DNA of 64,000 nt from DATMGU01 sp035555315. Lineage in GTDB: Bacteria > Pseudomonadota > Alphaproteobacteria > ATCC43930 > CGMCC-115725. The position numbers and the translations under genes were made by a program. The stretch is from positions 40,633 to 104,632 of the forward strand of contig DATMGU010000136.1 in NCBI GenBank assembly GCA_035555315.1, given 5' to 3'. Shown here in pieces: positions 18,680 through 27,022 of this stretch. The notes under the pieces were generated by a model. That model saw nothing but the letters and a program-made list of their open reading frames with translations, searched no databases and was not told the origin of the DNA. How positions within the stretch are numbered: position 1 is the first letter of the stretch; each line of letters opens with the position of its first letter.

Positions 18680-19399
18680 GTGAGCGACAGTTTCACGGAA
18701 TCGACGCTCGGCTATTGGCAGGAGCTGACCGATAAGGTTCCGGCCCGCTTCGCCACCACGCCGCCGTATCGCCATGGTTATCCCGTGCGCCTGCCCTGTG
18801 GGCGCGTGCTCGTGTTGCCGCTGCGCCGCCTGCCGGATGGCGAGCATGCGGTGGCGTCGCTCATCGCCAACCAGGCATCGCATGGGGTCGTCGCGGCCCT
18901 CGCGGATCACATGGCCGATCAGGCACGGGCGCTCGGCGCCGAGCTCGTGGTCGGATTGCCGACACTGGGGCTCTCCTTCGCCGCCCTTGTCGCCGAACGG
19001 CTTGGCCAGGCGCGCTATGCGCCGCTCGGCTATTCGCGCAAATTTTGGTACGAGGACGGCCTTGCCGAGCCGGTATCGTCGATCACCAGCCCCGCTTCGG
19101 ACAAGTGGCTGCGGCTCGATCCCAATCTTCTACCGCTGTTCGACGGACGCCGGGTGGTGCTGGTCGACGACGCGATCTCGACCGGCGCCACCGCCATCGC
19201 GGCCTGCCGCCTGCTTCGGCGGCTGGGTGTGGAGATCGCCGGCATCGTGGTCGCGATGAAGCAGAGCAATCGCTGGGTAGCCCCACTCGCCGCGACGGCG
19301 CCGGCACCGCCGGTGCGCGCCGTCTATGGCTGCCCGATCTTCACGCGGGGCGACGATGGCTGGTGGCCGATCGCCGAGACGATACCCGATTTGCCTTGA
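18680..19399 (+). CDS. Phosphoribosyltransferase-family protein
   Basis: Type I PRTase fold protein of 239 residues. The PRPP-binding loop VVLVDDAISTGATA (about residues 159-172, Asp163 and Asp164) is clear, preceded by the hood-region strand ELVVGLPTLGLSFAALVAERLG. The start is a GTG at 18680, the only in-frame start that leaves the protein free of the preceding reductase gene; a nearby ATG at 18669 is out of frame. It lies 59 bases after the betaine reductase gene and may be the last gene of that operon. Proteins of this kind are often called xanthine or orotate phosphoribosyltransferase-like, but I cannot assign the base substrate, and a link to betaine metabolism is not evident. Confidence 0.8.
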   Translation: MSDSFTESTLGYWQELTDKVPARFATTPPYRHGYPVRLPCGRVLVLPLRRLPDGEHAVASLIANQASHGVVAALADHMADQARALGAELVVGLPTLGLSFAALVAERLGQARYAPLGYSRKFWYEDGLAEPVSSITSPASDKWLRLDPNLLPLFDGRRVVLVDDAISTGATAIAACRLLRRLGVEIAGIVVAMKQSNRWVAPLAATAPAPPVRAVYGCPIFTRGDDGWWPIAETIPDLP

Positions 19400-19521
19400 T
19401 GCCACGGAGTACCCCGGGCAATGCCGAGCGAAGCCCGTGCGTGTGGAGTCCCGCGCTGCTATATTCCATCCCCATGCGACGCCCAAATATCGAAAAATTT
19501 CATTTTGTGTGAGAGAGCGGC

Positions 19522-20193
19522 ATGACAACGGGTGAAAATTTCTGGGATTTTTTTAATGCGGTCGTAGCCCCGAAATTGGCATTGCGTGAAATATCGTTTC
19601 GAAAAATATTTGAATACCTGGATAAATTTCCACCCCCCATCACCATTGTCGAGACGGGCTGCGCTAGACAACAAGACAATTGGTCAGGCGACGGCCAAAG
19701 TACGATCTTGTTTGATCGGTACGTCACATCGCGAGGGGGCGGATCGAAAGTATATTCGGTCGACATCAACGCCACGGCCGTGGAGATTTGCAAATCTCAA
19801 GTAAGCGAGAACGCCTCCGTATATAACGAGGATAGCGTCGTCTTTCTGCATCAAATTTCAAATTTCTTTGTCAAAAATAAAATACAAGTCAATTTCGTAT
19901 ATCTTGATTCTTTTGACGCGGATCTGAATTACTGGTTCCCTTCGGCGGCGCACCACCTAAAGGAACTGCTGGCCGTATCCCGCTGCATGAACAGCTCGAC
20001 CCTTTTGGTTGTCGATGATTGTCCAAAAAACGTACACGTGTTCCAAGAGGATGGTGGACAGAATAAAAGCCTCGGAGAGCCACTGATCGCCGGAAAAGGC
20101 AAATTGATCGCGGAATTCGCCCCGAAAGTCGGCATGGATTTGTTGTTTTCGCATTATCAAGCGGGATGGACTGGGTTCAATAAAGAAACTTGA
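19522..20193 (+). CDS. Putative class I SAM-dependent methyltransferase, AT-rich and probably acquired
   Basis: A 223-residue protein with a recognisable methyltransferase core: VETGCARQ (about residues 43-50) in the position of the SAM-binding motif I, KVYSVDINATAVEIC (motif II with the acidic residue), and VNFVYLDSFDADLNYW followed by LLVVDDCPKN in the second half. This pattern resembles the Methyltransf_24 group, whose members act on sugars or small molecules; no substrate can be named. Base composition is strikingly AT-rich compared with both neighbours, with Lys/Asn/Ile/Phe codons ending in A or T. GAGAG precedes the ATG. It stands alone between genes of unrelated function, which suggests a transferred single gene. 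Confidence 0.7.
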   Translation: MTTGENFWDFFNAVVAPKLALREISFRKIFEYLDKFPPPITIVETGCARQQDNWSGDGQSTILFDRYVTSRGGGSKVYSVDINATAVEICKSQVSENASVYNEDSVVFLHQISNFFVKNKIQVNFVYLDSFDADLNYWFPSAAHHLKELLAVSRCMNSSTLLVVDDCPKNVHVFQEDGGQNKSLGEPLIAGKGKLIAEFAPKVGMDLLFSHYQAGWTGFNKET

Positions 20194-20477
20194 TCCGTCA
20201 GGAACTCGGACGCTTCCGTATTACGGCTATCCGCCCCGCACCGGCCGCCGACCTGGCATCGCCGTGACGTCAAATTCGGGAAGCGTGTGGCGTTCCGGCA
20301 TTGCAGGCATTGCCATAAGACATATTGGAAATCCGCGTAGCGGCTCCACACTGCAAGCGCACTGATCCAATAATCGGCGACGCTCCGGGGTTTTTCGCTC
20401 ATAGCCTTTGCGACGGGCGGCTTTGATCCCTTGAACGCGATCCCGAACCTCACCTGAACTCCGATAGGTATCGCGGA

Positions 20478-21695
20478 ATGTCTTTATCTGATCTTCCCGC
20501 TCGCCCGGCCGGTGCCGTGGCTCCGCCCCTTGGCGTCGGCGCGGCGGAGCTATCCCTGGCGATCGGCGGCTTCGCGCTGGGTACCGGCGAATTCGCCTCG
20601 ATGGGCCTGCTGCCGAACGTCGCCCGCGACATCCAGGTTTCGGTGCCGATGGCCGGCCACATGATCAGCGCCTATGCGCTGGGCGTCGTCATCGGTGCGC
20701 CTGTCATCGCGGCGGCCTTCGCGCGGGCCCCTCGACGGGCGATGCTGATCGGCCTGATGATCCTCTTCGCGCTGGGCAATCTCGCAAGCGCCCTCGCCAC
20801 CAGCTATGGGACGATCGTCGTGGCGCGGTTCATCGCCGGCCTGCCGCATGGCGCCTATTTCGGCATCGCCTCGCTGGTCGCGGCGTCCCTGGTGCCGCCG
20901 AACAAGCGCGCCGGGGCGGTCGCCCGGATGATGCTGGGCCTGAGCGTCGCCAATGTCCTGGGCGTGCCCTTCGCGACATGGATCGGCCAGCTTGCCGGCT
21001 GGCGCGCCGCGTTCGGCGTGGTCGGAGCGCTCGGGGTCTTGACGGCGATCCTTGTACGGCTTTGCTTGAACCCGATGCCGGCCCCCGTGGGGGCAAGCCC
21101 GCTCCGGGAACTCGGGGCACTCCGCCGGCCGCAGGTCTGGTTGACGCTCGGCATCGCCGCGATCGGCTTCGGCGGCATGTTCGCGGTGTATAGCTACATC
21201 ACCCCGACGCTCACCATCGTGACCGGCGTCAGCGAGGCGAGTGTGCCACCCCTCCTCTCGGTCATCGGGGCGGGCATGATCGCCGGCAGCCTGTTCGGCG
21301 GCTGGCTGGCGGATCAGGGCGTCATGCGCGCGATCGGCCTGTTGCTCGTGCTGAACATGCTCACACTCGGCTTGTTCGCACTCACCGTACATAGTCTGCC
21401 GGGGGTGACCGTCAACATGTTCATGATCGGCTTCGCCGCCCTGGCCATCGGTCCGGCGCTGCAGACCCGTCTGATGGATGTCGCCGCCGATGCCCAGGTG
21501 CTGGCCGCCGCCCTCAACCACAGCGCCTTCAACATCGCCAACGCGCTCGGCGCATGGCTCGGCGGCATGGCGATCGACGCCGGGCTTGGCTGGACGTCGA
21601 CGGGTCCGATCGGCGCCTTATTGGCAGCTGGGGGCATTATGATCTTCCTGCTCGCCCGATCCCTCGATCAGCGGCGGGTACGCGCCCTCGCCTGA
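20478..21695 (+). CDS. MFS transporter, DHA1 / AraJ-PbuE-like exporter
   Basis: A 405-residue twelve-helix major facilitator protein. FALGTGEFASMGLLPNVARD in TM1 and the loop after it, and GLPHGAYFGIASLVAASLVPPNKRAGAVARMM, are characteristic of the DHA1 subgroup that includes arabinose/sugar efflux (AraJ, SotB) and purine efflux (PbuE) proteins. The second half begins with GGMFAVYSYITPTLT. It is therefore more likely an exporter than an uptake system. The start ATG at 20478 begins a soluble N-terminus of about 25 residues. Substrate is unknown and the neighbours give no clue. Confidence 0.85.
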   Translation: MSLSDLPARPAGAVAPPLGVGAAELSLAIGGFALGTGEFASMGLLPNVARDIQVSVPMAGHMISAYALGVVIGAPVIAAAFARAPRRAMLIGLMILFALGNLASALATSYGTIVVARFIAGLPHGAYFGIASLVAASLVPPNKRAGAVARMMLGLSVANVLGVPFATWIGQLAGWRAAFGVVGALGVLTAILVRLCLNPMPAPVGASPLRELGALRRPQVWLTLGIAAIGFGGMFAVYSYITPTLTIVTGVSEASVPPLLSVIGAGMIAGSLFGGWLADQGVMRAIGLLLVLNMLTLGLFALTVHSLPGVTVNMFMIGFAALAIGPALQTRLMDVAADAQVLAAALNHSAFNIANALGAWLGGMAIDAGLGWTSTGPIGALLAAGGIMIFLLARSLDQRRVRALA

Positions 21696-21734
21696 CGGCT
21701 CGGTGGTCGCAGCGGCGTGTCCAATGGGAAAAAC

Positions 21735-21938
21735 TCAGCGCGCGCCGGTCGGGAAGAGCTGGAAGGCGATGTAATCGATATCGCCCTTGACCACGATCTT
21801 GTCCGAACCGGCAAAAAAGATCTCCGTGTAGGTAGCGCTATCGGGCGCCGCCGCCTTCATCAGACGGGTGACCTGTAACGGGTTGACGTAGACCGCCTCG
21901 TTATCCTTCAGCACCAGTTCGACCACCGTCATAGCCAA
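21735..21938 (-). CDS. Small conserved-looking protein (67 residues), weak FlbD resemblance
   Basis: Short protein beginning MAMTVVELVLKDNEAVYVNPLQVT and ending in a beta-strand pattern with DKIVVKGDID. The alternation of hydrophobic strands, plus a 'residue-x-IVVKG' ending, recalls small FlbD-type proteins, but the match is weak and no flagellar genes are nearby. The second ATG (21932) could be the true start. GGAGG lies about 7 bases upstream of the first ATG, on the minus strand, which supports translation. No function can be assigned. Confidence 0.55.
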   Translation of the reverse strand: MAMTVVELVLKDNEAVYVNPLQVTRLMKAAAPDSATYTEIFFAGSDKIVVKGDIDYIAFQLFPTGAR

Positions 21939-22022
21939 TCCTCCCTACATCGCTGTTAGCGAGATTATCCCACATTCCGGACGGAACGCAGAGATTTCCC
22001 CGGCGGAGGGCGCTCTCCCTCT

Positions 22023-23684
22023 TCACCGCTGCGCCGTCTGCCAGTTCTCCGCCACGTAATACGGCGCATTCGACGCGGCAAGCGGCGGACGGCCCAGGAT
22101 GTGATCGGCGGCTTTCTCGCCGATCATGATGGTCGGCGCGTTGAGGTTGCCGGTGGTGACCAAGGGCATGATCGACGCATCGGCGACACGCAACCCGTCG
22201 ATGCCGACGACGCGGGTGGCGGGGTCGACCACCGTGCGCGGGTCGGCCGGATCGCCCATCCGGCAGGTGCCGCAGGGGTGGTAGGCGCTTTCCACCTTGG
22301 AGCGGATGAACGCGTCGATCGCCTCGTCGGAGGTGACATCGGCACCGGGCTGGATCTCCCGCCCGCGATAGGGCGCGAAAGCCGGCTGGGTGAAGATCTC
22401 GCGGGTCAGCCGGATGCAGGCGCGGATCTCCGCCCAGTCGTCCGGGTGGCTGAAATAGTTGAACTGAATGCTCGGATGATCGGCAGGATCGGCCGATTTC
22501 AACCGCACCCAACCGCGGCTTTTCGAGTGCATCGGCCCGACATGGGCCTGGAAGCCGTGCTCAGTCGTGAGATTCTTGCCGTCATAGGAGATGGCGAGCG
22601 GCAGGAAGTGGTACTGGATATCCGGGAATTTGATGCCGGCCCGGCTGCGGATGAAGCCGCAGCTTTCGAAGTGGTTGGTCGCCCCCAACCCATCCTTGAA
22701 CAACAGCCAGCGGGCGCCGATCGCGGCCTTGGCGAACAGCCCCGAGGCGGAATACAGGGTGATCGGCTCGGTACAGGCCACTTGGAAATAGACCTCGGTA
22801 TGGTCCTGCAGGTTCTCGCCGACACCGGGCAGGTCGTGGACGACCGGGATGCCGTGTCGCGTCAGCTCCTCCGCCGGGCCGACACCGGAGAGTTTCAGCA
22901 ATTGCGGTGAGTTGATCGTGCCGCCCGACAGGATGACCTCGCGCCGGGCCTGCACCTGGTGCTCGACATCGCCGCGCCGATAGGCGAGCCCGGTGGCACG
23001 GCGCCCGTCGAACAGCAGGCGCGTGGCCAGACATTGCGTGCGCACCTCCAGATTGGGCCGCCGCATCGCCGGCTTCAGATAGGCGTTGGCGGCACTCCAG
23101 CGCCGGCCGCGATAGACCGTCATGTCCATCCGGCCGAAGCCTTCCTGCTGAAAGCCATTGATATCGGAGGTTTCCGGATATCCGGCTTGTTTCGCCGCCT
23201 CGATCCAGGCGCGGTAGAGCGGGTTGCGCAGCGACCCATAGCTGGTGCGCAACGGGCCGTCGGCGCCGCGATATTCGTCGCCGCCCTCGCCCCGTCCCTC
23301 GGCGCGGCGGAAATACGGCAATACGTCGCGATACGCCCAGCCGGTGGCCCCCGCCGCGTCCCAGCCGTCGAAATCCAGCGGATTGCCGCGGACATAAACC
23401 AGGCCATTGATCGAGGACGAGCCGCCCAATACCTTGCCGCGCGGGCAATGGATGCGACGGCCATCCAGATGCGGCTCGGGCTCGGTCTCGTAAAACCAAT
23501 TGTAGCGCGGCATGTTCATCGGGATAGACAGCGCACTGGGCATCTGGATGAACACCGAATTGTCCGAGCCGCCGAATTCGACCAGCAAGACCGTATGCTT
23601 GCCATCGGCGCTCAGCCGATCGGCCAAGACGCAGCCGGCCGACCCCGCCCCCACGATGATGTAATCGAAACTCTCGCTTGCCAT
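22023..23684 (-). CDS. GMC-family FAD oxidoreductase, choline dehydrogenase-like
   Basis: Flavoprotein of 553 residues. The ATG at 23684 has GAAGGGA just upstream and places the FAD-binding GAGSAG at residues 12-17, as expected; an upstream in-frame ATG at 23744 would add 20 non-conserved residues. The GMC signatures are present: GGSSSINGLVYVRGNPLDFD, SGGTINSPQLLKLSGVGP, and the C-terminal catalytic histidine region HPCGTCRMG followed by GNLNAPTIMIGEKAAD. Choline dehydrogenase BetA and various alcohol dehydrogenases share this architecture. The choline-sulfatase gene 0.6 kb away supports oxidation of choline to betaine aldehyde, but no betaine aldehyde dehydrogenase or BetI regulator is adjacent, so another alcohol is possible. 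Confidence 0.85.
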   Translation of the reverse strand: MASESFDYIIVGAGSAGCVLADRLSADGKHTVLLVEFGGSDNSVFIQMPSALSIPMNMPRYNWFYETEPEPHLDGRRIHCPRGKVLGGSSSINGLVYVRGNPLDFDGWDAAGATGWAYRDVLPYFRRAEGRGEGGDEYRGADGPLRTSYGSLRNPLYRAWIEAAKQAGYPETSDINGFQQEGFGRMDMTVYRGRRWSAANAYLKPAMRRPNLEVRTQCLATRLLFDGRRATGLAYRRGDVEHQVQARREVILSGGTINSPQLLKLSGVGPAEELTRHGIPVVHDLPGVGENLQDHTEVYFQVACTEPITLYSASGLFAKAAIGARWLLFKDGLGATNHFESCGFIRSRAGIKFPDIQYHFLPLAISYDGKNLTTEHGFQAHVGPMHSKSRGWVRLKSADPADHPSIQFNYFSHPDDWAEIRACIRLTREIFTQPAFAPYRGREIQPGADVTSDEAIDAFIRSKVESAYHPCGTCRMGDPADPRTVVDPATRVVGIDGLRVADASIMPLVTTGNLNAPTIMIGEKAADHILGRPPLAASNAPYYVAENWQTAQR

Positions 23685-23742
23685 CGTCCCTTCACCGTAT
23701 CCCTCAGGTTTATTCCGCTCTGCATAAAGGCTACCGACGATC

Positions 23743-24240
23743 ATGGCGATACAAGATCCGCAAACCGCATTTTTCGCCTATCTGAACGACATCGGCGTCG
23801 CCCATACCACGATCGAGCACCCGCCGATCCACACGATCGAGGAGGCTCTGCCCTATTGGAGCCAGTTGGAAGGCGTCCATGCCAAGAATCTGTTCCTGAA
23901 GGACGCCAAGGGGCAGCTCTGGCTGATCTGCCTGCCGGCCGAACGCCGCGCGGATTTGAAGGCGCTGGCGCCGCTGCTGGGTGCCAAGCGGTTCTCCTTC
24001 GCCAGCGCCGAGCTGTTGGAACAGGTGCTGGGCGTCCGCCAGGGAGCGGTCAGCCCCTTCGCGCTGCTGAACGATCGGGACCGGCAGGTTCGGCTGGCGC
24101 TCGACGCCGCCTTGATCGAGGCGCCCCGCCTCGCCTTTCATCCACTGGTCAACACCGCCACGACAGCGGTCGCCACGGCGGATTTCCTGCGCTTCGTCGA
24201 GGCGCTGGGCTACCGGCCCGAGATTCTCACTCTGGATTAG
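23743..24240 (+). CDS. YbaK/ProX-type prolyl-tRNA editing protein (free-standing INS-like domain)
   Basis: A 165-residue single-domain trans-editing deacylase that clears mischarged tRNA-Pro (for example Ala-tRNA-Pro). Family blocks seen are VAHTTIEHPPIHTIEEA near the N-terminus, AKNLFLKDAKGQLWLICLP with the conserved catalytic-pocket lysine, and LGVRQGAVSPFALLNDRD. The C-terminus ends FLRFVEALGYRPEIL, which is typical of the ProXp-ala/PrdX group. It is divergent from the GMC oxidoreductase, with 58 bases between the two starts, so they share a promoter region. Confidence 0.88.
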   Translation: MAIQDPQTAFFAYLNDIGVAHTTIEHPPIHTIEEALPYWSQLEGVHAKNLFLKDAKGQLWLICLPAERRADLKALAPLLGAKRFSFASAELLEQVLGVRQGAVSPFALLNDRDRQVRLALDAALIEAPRLAFHPLVNTATTAVATADFLRFVEALGYRPEILTLD

Positions 24241-24260
24241 ACCTTGGCGCTCAGCAGCGC

Positions 24261-25769
24261 TCAGCTGACTCGGGGAAACCGCGCCATCGCCTCCAGATCG
24301 TCCAGCTTCATGTGATTGCGCATGTATTGCTGGCCGGCGTCCTGGAACGGCTGGTGATCCCAGTTGCGCTGGGTGCCGAGCCTGAGCGTGTCGCGAACCA
24401 GGCGGCGGCGGCGTTGGCTGGCGATCACCGCCTCACGCAGGGCCGGCAGATCCCAGCGCTGGGCGACCTCCGCGCGGAACGCCGCCGTGGTTGGATCGGT
24501 GGCGGCACGGTTGATCAATTCGTCCGGGTCCCCTGCCAGATCATAGAGCTGGTCCGGATCGACCGGAGAATGGATGAACTTGGCAGCGCCCCGGCGGATC
24601 ATGACGATGGGTGCCACGGCACCTTCCGCCAGATATTCGCCCAGCACCTCGTCATGGCCGCCGAGACCATTGAGATGCGGCAGCAGGCTGCGGCCGGCGA
24701 TCGGCGCCGCGTAATCCGGCGCCTGGCCGTCGCCGGCGAGTTCCGCCAGAGTCGGCAGGATGTCGACCAGCGACACGGACTGCGTGATCCGCTTCGCCGT
24801 GAACGTGCCGGGCGCGTGCACGATCAGGGGTACCCGGCAGGCGCCTTCGAAGAAGCTCATCTTGTACCAGAGGCCGCGCTCGCCAAGCATCTCGCCATGA
24901 TCGGCGAGCACCATCACGATGGTGTCGTCGGCCATGCCGGCCTGGTCCAGCGTCGCCAGCACCGCGCCGATCTGGTCATCGACGAACGAGACCGACCCGT
25001 AATAGGCCCGCCGGGCGGCGCGGATCTGCGCCTCGGTCACCGGCTGCGCATCCATGGCGCTGACATGGCGCAACCGGCGGGAATGCGGATCGAGGTCCAC
25101 ATCCGCCGCGGCGACGCGCGGCGGCTCGATCTCCTCGTCGCGATAGCGGTTCCAATACGGCTCGGTCATCGCGAACGGATCGTGCGGATGGGTCAGCGAG
25201 ACGACCATGCAGAACGGCCGGCCATCGCCGCCGCGCGCCAGGTCGAACAGCTTGCGCCGGGCGGAGGCGATGACCTCCTCGTCGAAATCGAGCTGGTTGG
25301 TGCGGATGCACGGCCCTGCTTGGATCACCGAGTCCATGTTGTGATACCAGTCCGGCCGGATGTCGAAATGCTCCCAATCCGGTGTCCAGCCGAAATCCGC
25401 CGGGTAGATATCGGTGGTCAGCCGCTCCTCGAAGCCATGCAATTGATCGGCGCCGCAGAAATGCATCTTGCCGGTCAGGATGGTGCGATATCCGGCACCG
25501 CGCAGGTAATGGGCGAAGGTCGGCACGTCGGACGGAAAATCGGCGGCATTGTCATAGCCGCCGGTCGCCGAGGAAAGCTGGCCGGACATCAGGGCGTAGC
25601 GCGACGGCGCGCAGAGCGGGCTGTTGCAATAGGCCGATTGGAAGACCACCCCCCGATCCGCCAGCGCGTCCAGATGCGGCGTTCGGGCGACCTTGCCGCC
25701 ATAGGCCGGCAGCACGCCCGGCGTCAGTTGGTCGGCCATCAGGATCAGGATATTCGGCCGGCGGCTCAT
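24261..25769 (-). CDS. betC: Choline-sulfatase
   Basis: Hydrolyses choline-O-sulfate to choline and sulfate. The formylglycine site is Cys53 in LCAPSR, close to Cys54 of rhizobial BetC. The metal site residues lie in MADQLTPG near the N-terminus and in LADHGEMLGERGLWYKM. HPHDPF and the BetC-specific C-terminal tail (RNWDHQP, YMRNHMKLDDLE) separate it from aryl-sulfatases. Length 502 is typical. No signal peptide, consistent with a cytoplasmic enzyme fed by a choline-sulfate importer. It lies tail-to-tail with the tRNA-editing gene and near the GMC oxidoreductase, as in bet loci, although betI and betB are absent. Confidence 0.93.
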   Translation of the reverse strand: MSRRPNILILMADQLTPGVLPAYGGKVARTPHLDALADRGVVFQSAYCNSPLCAPSRYALMSGQLSSATGGYDNAADFPSDVPTFAHYLRGAGYRTILTGKMHFCGADQLHGFEERLTTDIYPADFGWTPDWEHFDIRPDWYHNMDSVIQAGPCIRTNQLDFDEEVIASARRKLFDLARGGDGRPFCMVVSLTHPHDPFAMTEPYWNRYRDEEIEPPRVAAADVDLDPHSRRLRHVSAMDAQPVTEAQIRAARRAYYGSVSFVDDQIGAVLATLDQAGMADDTIVMVLADHGEMLGERGLWYKMSFFEGACRVPLIVHAPGTFTAKRITQSVSLVDILPTLAELAGDGQAPDYAAPIAGRSLLPHLNGLGGHDEVLGEYLAEGAVAPIVMIRRGAAKFIHSPVDPDQLYDLAGDPDELINRAATDPTTAAFRAEVAQRWDLPALREAVIASQRRRRLVRDTLRLGTQRNWDHQPFQDAGQQYMRNHMKLDDLEAMARFPRVS

Positions 25770-25843
25770 CGATGCTCCTTGGGCTTAAGCTTTGGATTCA
25801 GTCAGCCTTGCATCGATCGGTCCAATTGGAAAAGCCGCCGTCG

Positions 25844-27022
25844 CTATATGGCGCCGCGCGCGCGCAACCCGGCGATGTCGGCCTCGGAATAGCCAAGCTC
25901 CCGGGCTATCTCCGCGCTGTGCTGGCCGGGGCTCGGAAGATCATGGCGCAGGCCCGGCCGTTCGCCGTCGAACACCAGCGGCAGGGCCGGCAGCTTGGTT
26001 GTCCTGCCATCGGGCAGGGTGACCGGCACCAGCCCGCCCGAGGCATTGAGATGCGGATCGTCGAACAGCTCGACCGGTCGGGCGACCGGTGCGAAGGGCA
26101 GCCCCAGCGCCTCGCAGCGGTCGGTCAGCACCGCCCGCGTATAGCCGGCGAGGACCGCCGCGACGCGGGGCAGAACCACGGCGCGCGCGGCGACGCGCTG
26201 CGCCTGGGTCACGAGCGTCGGATCGGTCGCCAGATCGGCCAAGCCGAATTCGGCGCAGAAGCTGCGCCATTGGGTGTCGGTCACCACGCCGATGAACAAT
26301 TGGTCGCCATCGGCGGTAGCGAAGATGTCGTAGATCGGCCAGGCGACCTGACGGGTGCTCATCGGCGGCGGCTCGATCCCGGTGACCGCCATCTGCGCCA
26401 TGTGCTGGGCCATCAGCAGCACGTTGTTTTCGAACAGACCGACCTGGACATGCCGCCCACGGCCGGTGGCGTGGCGCTCGTTCAGCGCCGCCAGGATGCC
26501 GATGGCGCCGAACATGCCGCCCATGATGTCGTTGACCGAGGATCCGGCGCGCAGCGGCTGGCCGGGCAAGCCGGTCATATAGGCGAGGCCACCCATCATC
26601 TGCACGACCTCGTCGAGCGCCGTGCGATGCTCGTAGGGGCCCGGCAGAAAGCCCTTGCACGAGCAATAGATCAGCCGGGGATTGAGCTCGGCGAGGGCGG
26701 CATGGCCGAGGCCCAGCTTGTCCATGGCGCCGGGCCGGAAATTCTCGACCAGCACATCGGCCTCGGCCACGAGGTGCCGGGCCAACGCCATGCCGTCCGG
26801 CGATTTGAGATCGACCGCCAGGCTGCGCTTGTTGCGGTTCATCGCGGCGAAGAAACCGGAACCCGAGCCGATCAGCCGGCGGGTATTGTCGCCATCCGGC
26901 AAGGGTTCGACCTTGACCACGTCCGCCCCCAGATCGGCCAGCACCAGCCCGCAGGACGGGCCCATCACCATATGGACGAATTCGACGATTTTGATGCCGG
27001 CGAGCGGCTGGGAGGCCGTCAT
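25844..27022 (-). CDS. Class III (CaiB/BaiF family) CoA-transferase
   Basis: A 392-residue protein of the formyl-CoA/carnitine CoA-transferase family. The N-terminus LAGIKIVEFVHMVMGPSCGLVLADLGADVVKVEP is the canonical CoA-binding segment. Asp165 in SSVNDIMGGMFGAIGIL is the likely catalytic aspartate that carries the acyl anhydride. FRPGAMDKLGLG and YCSCKGFLPGPY are further blocks. It overlaps the HMG-CoA-lyase-type gene by 4 bases, so the pair probably activates and cleaves a branched 3-hydroxy dicarboxylate. Candidates are 3-hydroxy-3-methylglutarate or citramalate; sequence alone cannot choose. Confidence 0.88.
   Translation of the reverse strand: MTASQPLAGIKIVEFVHMVMGPSCGLVLADLGADVVKVEPLPDGDNTRRLIGSGSGFFAAMNRNKRSLAVDLKSPDGMALARHLVAEADVLVENFRPGAMDKLGLGHAALAELNPRLIYCSCKGFLPGPYEHRTALDEVVQMMGGLAYMTGLPGQPLRAGSSVNDIMGGMFGAIGILAALNERHATGRGRHVQVGLFENNVLLMAQHMAQMAVTGIEPPPMSTRQVAWPIYDIFATADGDQLFIGVVTDTQWRSFCAEFGLADLATDPTLVTQAQRVAARAVVLPRVAAVLAGYTRAVLTDRCEALGLPFAPVARPVELFDDPHLNASGGLVPVTLPDGRTTKLPALPLVFDGERPGLRHDLPSPGQHSAEIARELGYSEADIAGLRARGAI

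Noticed and set aside
22959..25892. A very long open frame (about 977 codons) on the plus strand, antisense to the GMC oxidoreductase and choline-sulfatase genes
   Set aside because: It covers three well-supported genes. It lacks any recognisable domain, is rich in Arg/His/Gly as expected from an antisense frame of high-GC coding DNA, and has no plausible start context.
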